A DNA stretch of 5,820 nucleotides from NCBI GenBank assembly GCA_023398855.1, contig JAEWRS010000458.1:1-5820 (forward strand). The letters run 5' to 3'. Below are positions 1-5,110 of this stretch, piece by piece. Position numbers and translations under genes: made by a program. The notes beneath the pieces are model-generated. The model made no database searches. It was not told the origin of the DNA and worked only from the letters and a program-made list of their open reading frames with translations. This DNA comes from Bacillota bacterium (lineage in GTDB: Bacteria > Bacillota > Clostridia > Lachnospirales > Lachnospiraceae). Positions within the stretch are counted from its first letter, which is position 1, and every line of letters starts with the position of its first letter.

Positions 1-31
1 AAAAAAACAAAAAAGAGATAAGGATCATGTA

Positions 32-1357
32 ATGAAAAAGAGCACGATAAAGAAAGTATTTCTGTTTGTTTCCGTTTTTATGGTAATCATCCTGGGAGTT
101 TTTTGGGGCAGATATGCCTTTCCAGAAAACCAAGGCCAGGCAGCAGCCGGTATTGCAGATACTTCCATTTCAGAGCACATGGAAACAACCGCATCTGATT
201 TGACGGAATCGTCTGTTTCGCCTTCTACAATGACAGCTGAATCGCCAGCCTTGTCAGTTACAAAACTGTCTGTGCTCCAATCCGCGGAACCACTTCCCCG
301 GCAGACATGCAAGTTAGTTGGTTACTATGCAGCTTGGGCGGCTTATTACAGCTACTACCCCGATCAGATAGATGCCGCAAAGCTCACCCATATTAATTAT
401 GCTTTTGCAAATATTGATGCTGATTATAAGGTTACACTTGGATATCCTGATGTGGACCCTGATAATATAAAGCTGTTAAATTCCTTAAAAAAGATCAATC
501 CGGACTTAAAAACCCTGATTTCCATTGGAGGCTGGAACTGGTCTGGAAGATTTTCAGATGCAGCCCTGACTGAGGAATCCAGGACAGTATTTGCGGACAG
601 CTGTGTTGATTTCATGATAAAATATGGATTTGATGGAGTTGACTTAGATTGGGAATACCCGGTCAGCGGAGGGCTGGCAGGAAATGCAAGAAGAAAAGAT
701 GATAAGCAGAATTTTACCCTTCTTCTTAAAAAGATACGTGAAAAGCTGGATGCAAGAGGCACTGCTGATAATAAGCATTACTTATTGACCATTGCAGGGG
801 GAGCGGATCAATCCTACATAGATCATGTGGAGCTGTCAAAGCTGGCTCAATATTTGGATTATGCCAATGTCATGACCTATGACCTGCATGGCTACTGGGA
901 TTCCAATACAGATCTTCTGGCTCCTTTATATGATAACGATGATCCTTCTCCCCAGTATAAAATGAGCGTGGATCAGGGGATTACAGCCTGGTTAAAGGCC
1001 TCTTTCCCAGCGGAAAAGCTGGTAATGGGAATTCCGCTTTATGGATACATATATTCTTCAGTCAATGATTCAAACAAAGGATTATACCAGTTGTTTGGAG
1101 GTTCCAATTCCATTGGATATCAGGATATCAAAGACAACTATTTAAGTAAACCAGGTTATATCAGATATTTTCATTCTCAGTCAAAGGTTCCATGGCTGTT
1201 TCAGAGTTCGGTTTTCATCACCTATGAAGATCCTGAGTCCATAGGTTATAAATCAAATTACATCCAATCTAAAAACTTAGGAGGTGCTATGGTCTGGGAG
1301 CTTAGCCAGGATTCAAAAGGAGAGCTTCTGAGTGCCCTGTATCATGGTTTAAGATAG
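32..1357 (+). CDS. GH18 family chitinase, membrane-anchored or secreted
   Basis: A 441-residue glycoside hydrolase family 18 enzyme, expected to cut beta-1,4 linkages in chitin or related N-acetylglucosamine polymers outside the cell. The N-terminus has lysines (KKSTIKK) and a hydrophobic stretch at about residues 9-26 with no lipobox and no clear cleavage site, so it may be a signal anchor rather than a cleaved signal peptide. A Ser/Thr/Ala-rich linker follows (about 36-88). The catalytic barrel runs from about 94 to 438. It shows SIGGW (164-168), the full DxxDxDxE motif as DGVDLDWE (201-208, E208 the expected acid/base), MTYD (281-284) and the closing GGAMVWELSQD (417-427), whose Trp lies under the substrate. 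No carbohydrate-binding module is visible. The start follows a TAAGGA site by about 7 nt. The gene converges on the P-II/DUF1538 genes and ends at a shared hairpin. The family call is firm; the exact substrate is not. Confidence 0.93.
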   Translation: MKKSTIKKVFLFVSVFMVIILGVFWGRYAFPENQGQAAAGIADTSISEHMETTASDLTESSVSPSTMTAESPALSVTKLSVLQSAEPLPRQTCKLVGYYAAWAAYYSYYPDQIDAAKLTHINYAFANIDADYKVTLGYPDVDPDNIKLLNSLKKINPDLKTLISIGGWNWSGRFSDAALTEESRTVFADSCVDFMIKYGFDGVDLDWEYPVSGGLAGNARRKDDKQNFTLLLKKIREKLDARGTADNKHYLLTIAGGADQSYIDHVELSKLAQYLDYANVMTYDLHGYWDSNTDLLAPLYDNDDPSPQYKMSVDQGITAWLKASFPAEKLVMGIPLYGYIYSSVNDSNKGLYQLFGGSNSIGYQDIKDNYLSKPGYIRYFHSQSKVPWLFQSSVFITYEDPESIGYKSNYIQSKNLGGAMVWELSQDSKGELLSALYHGLR

Positions 1358-1360
1358 CAT

Positions 1361-1410
1361 AAAAAAGGCGTCGGCTCTCTATCCTTAAGATAGAAAGCTG
1401 ACGCCTTTTT
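1361..1410. terminator. Bidirectional intrinsic terminator between convergent genes
   Basis: A near-continuous hairpin: GGCGTCGGCT (1367-1376) pairs with AGCTGACGCC (1396-1405) with one G-T wobble. After a single mismatch the stem continues as TCTATC (1378-1383) with GATAGA (1389-1394), closing on a 5-nt CTTAA loop. Five T residues follow on the + strand (1406-1410) and six A residues precede it (1361-1366), giving a U tract in either direction. It lies in the 78-nt gap between the chitinase stop and the stop of the P-II gene, so it can end both transcripts. Confidence 0.93.
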
Positions 1411-1435
1411 CAAATATGGACCGCTTCAAAGAAGT

Positions 1436-2152
1436 TTACATTCCCTTTACAAGAGAGCTGAGACCGGCCACTTCATCCACTGGAAGAGAAAATGCGATGG
1501 CATGTTCTCCGGTTTCATTCATCACTGTTTCACAAATGGATTTAAGGACTGCCTGCTTATCTGCAAGGGGAACCAGAATGAGCAGGATCTCCTTTTCACT
1601 GGAAAGGGTCAGGCCAAAAAGCTTTTTGGAATCATCCGTGCTAACTTCTCTGGCTTTGACAAGGGTTCCACCCTTACAGCCGGCATTTCTGGCTGCTTCC
1701 ATGATGGGAGCGGAAAGGTCGGTATTGATAACAGCAGCAATTAGTTCGTATCTGATCGTATCTGACATAGAGCGATCCTCCTTGTGATAATCTGTAACAT
1801 CAGGCGTATCCCCTTTTGAAAATTCGGTTTCTAATATATGGGAAGCAGCGGCGCTGATGCCGGACAGGGAAATGGTAAATACAATGCCATAGCCTGGTTT
1901 TCCAAGCTCCAATACTTCATGCAGAGCAGATAATAAATGTTTGGTAGACGCTTCCGCCACAATTCCGATAACCAGATCTTTTTCTGGTTCATCCAAACCC
2001 AGGCAGTCTTTGATAGCAGAACTTGCAGTTCCGTGCCCTCTGGTGATAAGAAGCAGTTCCTGATGATGTTCTTTAAAAACGGAGGCAGCTTTTTCGCCTT
2101 TTCCCCGGTCAACGATTACTGTAATCCAGTTTACTTTACGATTGGAAATCAT
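1436..2152 (-). CDS. Tandem P-II-like signalling protein paired with DUF1538 transporter
   Basis: A 238-residue soluble protein made of two P-II (GlnB/GlnK)-like halves joined by a polar linker (about 105-133). Half 1 spans about 8-100 (VNWITVIVDRGKGEKAASVF, then ITRGHGTASS, then KDLVIGIVAEAS). Half 2 spans about 134-226 (YELIAAVINTDLSAPIMEAA, then GGTLVKARE, then KEILLILVPLAD). The halves align in pattern: strand-helix-glycine turn-strand-helix. Canonical P-II proteins are about 112 residues and carry a long T-loop with a modifiable Tyr; no such loop or Tyr is evident here, so control by uridylylation is unlikely and a nucleotide or small ligand is the more probable signal. The start at 2152 has a strong AAAGGAGG site (2159-2166) lying inside the end of the upstream transporter gene, with a 17-nt overlap, so translation is probably coupled. 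By analogy with AmtB-GlnK it probably binds and gates the DUF1538 protein; this is inference. Confidence 0.8.
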   Translation of the reverse strand: MISNRKVNWITVIVDRGKGEKAASVFKEHHQELLLITRGHGTASSAIKDCLGLDEPEKDLVIGIVAEASTKHLLSALHEVLELGKPGYGIVFTISLSGISAAASHILETEFSKGDTPDVTDYHKEDRSMSDTIRYELIAAVINTDLSAPIMEAARNAGCKGGTLVKAREVSTDDSKKLFGLTLSSEKEILLILVPLADKQAVLKSICETVMNETGEHAIAFSLPVDEVAGLSSLVKGM

Positions 2153-3677
2153 CAGCCTCCTCCTTTCCTAATTCGATGAATTCAAGCTCCATATTAAGGA
2201 GCGGTGTACTGGCCGGAACATTGGCCTTTTTAGTCTTGTAATGATAGGAGACACCGATGAGCTGTATAATGATGAGAGGCGTCATGGCGACCATGGCCAC
2301 GATACCAAAGGCATCTGTCACAATATTTCCTCCTAACGCTTCGCAGGCACCCATGGCAAAGGGAAGAAGGAAGGTGGCTGTCATAGGGCCAGAGGCAACG
2401 CCGCCAGAGTCAAAAGCAATGGATGTAAAAATCGGAGGCACCACAAAGGACAGCCCAAGAGCCAGTGCATAACCGGGAAGCAGGAGAACCAAAAGAGGAA
2501 GACCTGTCATAACTCTTATGATTGATAATCCAAGGGAAATGGCCATGCCGATGGATAATCCGGTCATCATGGTTTTTTCAGAGATCGCACCTCCGGTGAT
2601 ATCTTCCACCTGTTTATTTAAAACCTGTACGGCAGGTTCAGCCTTAACAATAAAGTAACCGATCAGCATTCCGATAGGAACCATAACCCAGTTATAGGGA
2701 AGAGAAGCAAGCTGCTGTCCCAGATAATTGCCGGCAGGCATAAAGCCAACATTAACGCCGGTGAGGAAAAGTGTTAGTCCGATGTAAGAATAAATGAGTC
2801 CCACCAGGATTTTAATGAGCTGCCTTTTTCTCAGCTTTAAAAAGAAGAGCTGGAATACTAGGAAAAACATTAAAATAGGGAACAGGGCCAAAAAGACTTC
2901 CCAGGCATAGTGTGGAAGCTCATGCTGAAAGGCCAGCCATAGATCCTGAGAGTTATTTATGGAAGGAATCACCATAGGCTCATATTCAGAGGCTGAGGAT
3001 CCATAGGCAATACCCAGAATCATAACGGAAAGAATGGGGCCCACTGAACACAGGGCTACCAGGCCGAAGCTGTCGCTGTCCTGGTTTTTTCCTCTTCCAA
3101 TGGAGGAGAGTCCCACGCCCAGTGCCATGATAAAGGGCACGGTAATGGGTCCTGTTGTTACACCGCCGGAGTCAAAGGCAACGGCCAGAAATTCTTTGGG
3201 AACAAAGGCGGACGTAACAAAAAGTATGGCATAGCAGATCATTAGGATATGGGACAGGCTCCAGCTGAACAAGGTTCTTAAAAATGCGACAGCAAGGAAC
3301 AGTCCGACACCTCCGGCCACAGAAAGGATCAGGACCATGTTGGGCACGGCCGGCGTCTGTCCTGCCAGGACCTGAAGATCCGGTTCCGCTATGGTAATGA
3401 TAAAACCAATGATAAAACAGGCAAAAACAATAAGCGGAAGCTTTTTTGACTTTGCCAGGTGGGCACCCGTTTTTTCGCCGATAATCATCATGGACATATC
3501 AACACCCAATGTGAAAAAACCCATACCAACGATTAAAAGGGTTGCCCCCACCAGAAACAGCATCAGTGGGTCTAAAGGCATGGGAGTGATTGTTATGCAC
3601 AAGATCAACACGATACATGTAACGGGCAGGACAGATGATAAAGATTCAACGATTTTTTCTTTTAATTTTTGGTTCAA
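2136..3677 (-). CDS. DUF1538 family membrane protein, two-domain (putative cation/proton antiporter)
   Basis: A 513-residue, very hydrophobic integral membrane protein with an internal duplication. Repeat 1 (about 11-228) has AEPDLQVL (97-104) and AFDSGGVTTGPIT (167-179). Repeat 2 (about 257-480) has AEPAVQVL (346-353) and AFDSGGVASGPMT (421-433). About a dozen membrane segments are likely, with a charged connector near 281-289 (KLRKRQLIK) and a polar, acidic C-terminal tail. From memory, DUF1538 pairs called UmpA/UmpB in a Halomonas were reported as a two-subunit Na+/H+ antiporter; here both units would be in one chain. The conserved AEP and FDSGG motifs are candidates for the ion path. The start is TTG at 3677, chosen because a perfect AGGAGG lies 7 nt upstream; an in-frame GTG at 3788 would add 37 polar residues without a good site. 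The P-II-like gene follows with overlap, suggesting control of transport by that protein. Substrate unproven. Confidence 0.85.
   Translation of the reverse strand: MNQKLKEKIVESLSSVLPVTCIVLILCITITPMPLDPLMLFLVGATLLIVGMGFFTLGVDMSMMIIGEKTGAHLAKSKKLPLIVFACFIIGFIITIAEPDLQVLAGQTPAVPNMVLILSVAGGVGLFLAVAFLRTLFSWSLSHILMICYAILFVTSAFVPKEFLAVAFDSGGVTTGPITVPFIMALGVGLSSIGRGKNQDSDSFGLVALCSVGPILSVMILGIAYGSSASEYEPMVIPSINNSQDLWLAFQHELPHYAWEVFLALFPILMFFLVFQLFFLKLRKRQLIKILVGLIYSYIGLTLFLTGVNVGFMPAGNYLGQQLASLPYNWVMVPIGMLIGYFIVKAEPAVQVLNKQVEDITGGAISEKTMMTGLSIGMAISLGLSIIRVMTGLPLLVLLLPGYALALGLSFVVPPIFTSIAFDSGGVASGPMTATFLLPFAMGACEALGGNIVTDAFGIVAMVAMTPLIIIQLIGVSYHYKTKKANVPASTPLLNMELEFIELGKEEADDFQS
2159..2166 (-). promoter_or_regulatory. 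Ribosome binding site of P-II-like gene, inside the upstream gene
   Basis: Reads AAAGGAGG on the minus strand, 6 nt before the ATG whose first base is 2152. It lies within the last codons of the DUF1538 gene (which ends at 2136), so ribosomes finishing the transporter can restart here; this supports translational coupling. Confidence 0.85.
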
Positions 3678-3684
3678 ATAAATA

Positions 3685-3690
3685 CCTCCT
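3685..3690 (-). promoter_or_regulatory. Ribosome binding site that fixes the TTG start of the DUF1538 gene
   Basis: A perfect AGGAGG on the minus strand with a 7-nt spacer (TATTTAT in transcript sense) before TTG AAC CAA AAA. No ATG or GTG lies in frame at a usable distance from it, so the TTG at 3677 is the best start and the longer in-frame reading from 3788 is not supported. Confidence 0.88.
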
Positions 3691-3731
3691 GTTGTCCGTT
3701 TTTTATGATAGGGATTCTTAAGAATAATAGT

Positions 3732-3749
3732 TTGCACAGAATTGTGCAA
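3732..3749. promoter_or_regulatory. Inverted repeat in DUF1538 leader (possible operator)
   Basis: Perfect 7-bp arms TTGCACA / TGTGCAA around a GAAT centre. It lies about 55 nt upstream of the TTG start and about 25 nt downstream of the predicted transcription start, in a transcribed leader. No T tract follows on the minus strand, so a protein-binding site or leader hairpin fits better than a terminator. Confidence 0.55.
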
Positions 3750-3778
3750 GAGCCTGCAGACTCTATTAGCTCCTGATA

Positions 3779-3808
3779 AGTTTAACACAGAAATAGTTGC
3801 GAATGCAA
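3779..3808 (-). promoter_or_regulatory. Possible promoter of the DUF1538/P-II pair
   Basis: On the minus strand, TTGCAT (3803-3808) is followed after 18 nt by TAAACT (3779-3784), preceded by TG in extended -10 position (TGTTAAACT). Match to the sigma-A consensus is moderate. Transcription would begin near 3772, leaving a leader of about 95 nt. The gene upstream on the same strand (the HTH regulator) has no clear terminator, so read-through from it is also possible. Confidence 0.45.
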
Positions 3809-3811
3809 CTA
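3794..3811. promoter_or_regulatory. Inverted repeat overlapping the DUF1538 promoter (possible operator)
   Basis: Perfect 7-bp arms TAGTTGC / GCAACTA around a GAAT centre, the same 4-nt centre as the repeat at 3732-3749, with the two centres 62 bp apart. It covers the proposed -35 element and part of the spacer. It could alternatively be a weak terminator of the HTH regulator gene, but the minus-strand sequence after it (TTTCTGTG) is a poor U tract. Confidence 0.5.
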
Positions 3812-3855
3812 AAATTTTTCTAAATATTAATTTATACAGAAAAATGTCGTTTCAT

Positions 3856-4830
3856 TCAGCCACCGGAAAAGATGAATTTTCCTGTTTTACTGTTCTTGTA
3901 ACCCTTAAAAGGAAGAAGACTGTTTTTAAATTCCTGGGAGTTAACTGTGTCAGCAATGCTTTGAAAGGCCGGATGCTCTATGAAGGTCCTGGAGAAGGTT
4001 AAATCCATGGAAGCGGCGGACAAAGAAATAAAATCCAGCTGAGGATATGCGGCTAAGTGGGAAGCATCACCGATTCCTGCGTCGGCTTCTCCTGATGCAA
4101 CGGCATTTGCCGCAGACATATGGGAGAGACACTCATTCTGGTATCCGGATATGGAGGACTTTAATAGGTTCTGGTCCAGGAGGCATGTGTCCATGTAGAT
4201 CCGGTATCCGTTCCCCTTTTCTCTGTTAATGAACCGGACATCAGAGCGGCACAAATCCTTTAAGGTATGCAGGTTCTTCGGATTCCCTTTTCTTACGTAA
4301 AGTCCTGCATGAAGGCTGCAGATGTGAAGGATTGCGACCTCCTTTCCGGGCAGCAGGTTTTGAATCAGGCGGATTTCCTCTCCTTCATGGCTGGTGCAGA
4401 ATGTGGTAAGTGCCATATGGGTTTTTTCATAATATAGAGAATACAGGCTGTTATAATCATTCATATAGGAATGCAGAATGGGAAGGCTGCCAGGGTGAAG
4501 GTTCATCTGGCTGCGGAGCAGCTCCGTTACTCTGGATTCCTGACTGCTTATGATCAGGCCGCTGGTATTGATCAGATAATCCATCTGCCGGATTGCAGCA
4601 TCAGCAGTAAACTGGGGGATATCCAAGATCCGGGGAAGTGGTTCCTCGGCCAGGAAAGAGCAGCCGTTTTGTGGAGCCTTTAAATATTCATCCAGATGCT
4701 CCTGACTGACCCGTATCTGCTTGCCAACCTTTGCTGCCTTTAATTCTCCTCGTTTGATCAGTTCATATACGGTGGACTTTTTGATTTTAAGCTGGTCGGC
4801 AACTTCCTGGGCGGTATATATTCGTTCCAT
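3856..4830 (-). CDS. HTH regulator with PBP-like (ModA-type) sensor domain
   Basis: A 324-residue cytoplasmic one-component regulator with no signal peptide or membrane segment. Residues 4-52 form an excisionase/MerR-type winged helix-turn-helix (YTAQEVADQLKIKKSTVYEL, then KVGKQIRVSQEHLDEYL). Residues about 85-310 resemble the PBP-like domain found in molybdate-linked regulators: RFINREKGNGYR (199-210) corresponds to the usual RFVNRQ-G-GTR motif, and ASGEADAGIG (245-254) is typical of the substrate-binding fold. The fusion puts a solute-receptor fold to use as an intracellular sensor. The start at 4830 is preferred over the in-frame ATG at 4869 because AGAGG lies 7 nt upstream and the HTH begins at once; the predicted promoter also begins transcription close to 4872. 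It is divergent from modA, so it probably senses molybdate (or tungstate) and controls modA and itself. Ligand and sign of control are inferred. Confidence 0.85.
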   Translation of the reverse strand: MERIYTAQEVADQLKIKKSTVYELIKRGELKAAKVGKQIRVSQEHLDEYLKAPQNGCSFLAEEPLPRILDIPQFTADAAIRQMDYLINTSGLIISSQESRVTELLRSQMNLHPGSLPILHSYMNDYNSLYSLYYEKTHMALTTFCTSHEGEEIRLIQNLLPGKEVAILHICSLHAGLYVRKGNPKNLHTLKDLCRSDVRFINREKGNGYRIYMDTCLLDQNLLKSSISGYQNECLSHMSAANAVASGEADAGIGDASHLAAYPQLDFISLSAASMDLTFSRTFIEHPAFQSIADTVNSQEFKNSLLPFKGYKNSKTGKFIFSGG

Positions 4831-4878
4831 AAGGCATCCTCTTTGCTTCCTGTGGTTTGATTGGATCATTTATAAATA

Positions 4879-4906
4879 GTTATAGCATATTTTAATTCAT
4901 TGTCAA
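4879..4906 (-). promoter_or_regulatory. Sigma-A-type promoter of the HTH regulator gene
   Basis: On the minus strand a perfect TTGACA (4901-4906) is separated by 16 nt from TATAAC (4879-4884), five of six matches to the -10 consensus. Transcription would begin near 4872, giving a leader of about 42 nt before the ATG at 4830. Confidence 0.75.
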
Positions 4907-4910
4907 TCAA

Positions 4911-4940
4911 AGGCTATCATAGCTGGTTATCATATGGCCT
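4911..4940. promoter_or_regulatory. Dyad cluster just upstream of the regulator promoter
   Basis: GCTAT-C-ATAGC (4913-4923) is an 11-bp palindrome with perfect 5-bp arms, starting 7 bp upstream of the regulator gene's -35 box. TATCATA occurs twice, at 4915-4921 and 4928-4934 (13-bp step). The whole 30-bp segment has outer arms AGGC / GCCT. This is a plausible protein-binding site, either for autoregulation or for activation, but no known consensus is recognised. Confidence 0.4.
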
Positions 4941-4983
4941 TTAAACGCTTAAATTCCGATGTTAATATAAAAATAGATTGGCA

Positions 4984-5012
4984 TTGACTTTCCAGCTGAT
5001 TTCATCTAAAAT
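4984..5012 (+). promoter_or_regulatory. Sigma-A-type promoter of modA
   Basis: TTGACT (4984-4989) and TAAAAT (5007-5012) are separated by 17 nt, each matching the consensus at five of six positions. The start of transcription would be near 5019, leaving a leader of about 90 nt before the modA ATG. Confidence 0.75.
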
Positions 5013-5015
5013 AAA

Positions 5016-5029
5016 TTGGTAATTACCAA
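5016..5029. promoter_or_regulatory. Perfect palindromic operator at the modA transcription start
   Basis: TTGGTAATTACCAA is a perfect 14-bp palindrome starting 3 bp after the -10 box and covering the predicted start site. That is the classic place for a repressor. It does not resemble the E. coli ModE box. The obvious candidate binder is the divergently encoded HTH/PBP-like regulator, though this is inferred from position only. Confidence 0.7.
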
Positions 5030-5073
5030 ACACAACAAAACAGAACAAAACAAAATCAAAATGAATAAAAAAT

Positions 5074-5087
5074 TTGGTAATTATTCA
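5074..5087. promoter_or_regulatory. Partial second copy of the operator, upstream of modA RBS
   Basis: TTGGTAATTA (5074-5083) repeats ten bases of the palindrome at 5016-5029, but the right arm has decayed to TTCAA. It also sits in a looser dyad ATTTG / CAAAT (5072-5076 and 5086-5090). It ends about 10 nt before the AGGAGG of modA (5098-5103) and is 58 bp downstream of the first copy. Confidence 0.5.
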
Positions 5088-5110
5088 AATGAAAATCAGG
5101 AGGAAATATT

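Noticed and set aside
424..762. A 112-codon open frame on the minus strand inside the chitinase gene
   Set aside because: Fully antisense to the catalytic region, whose conserved motifs are intact; no independent start signals or family motifs.
1416..1787. A 123-codon open frame on the + strand
   Set aside because: It lies antisense to the P-II-like gene, has no ribosome binding site and gives a composition unlike a real protein; it is a shadow of the minus-strand gene.
3794..3811. Reading this hairpin as the terminator of the HTH regulator gene
   Set aside because: The stem is only 7 bp with little GC and the minus-strand bases after it (TTTCTGTG) are not a proper U tract; overlap with a plausible promoter makes an operator likelier, though weak termination is not excluded.
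3742..4002. An 86-codon open frame on the + strand across the regulator's 3' end and the leader
   Set aside because: It opposes two minus-strand transcripts, has no good ribosome site and no recognisable motif.
4831..4869. A longer HTH regulator starting at the ATG at 4869
   Set aside because: The additional 13 residues precede the HTH without purpose, the predicted transcript would start only about 3 nt upstream of this ATG, and a proper AGAGG site sits in front of the ATG at 4830.
4941..5030. A ModE-type molybdate box upstream of modA
   Set aside because: No TATATA-bearing inverted arms of the E. coli type are seen; the symmetric site here is TTGGTAATTACCAA.
5019..5110. A molybdenum cofactor (or other) riboswitch in the modA leader
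   Set aside because: The roughly 90-nt leader is mostly A/C-rich and lacks the paired elements needed for an aptamer; only the short palindromes are present.
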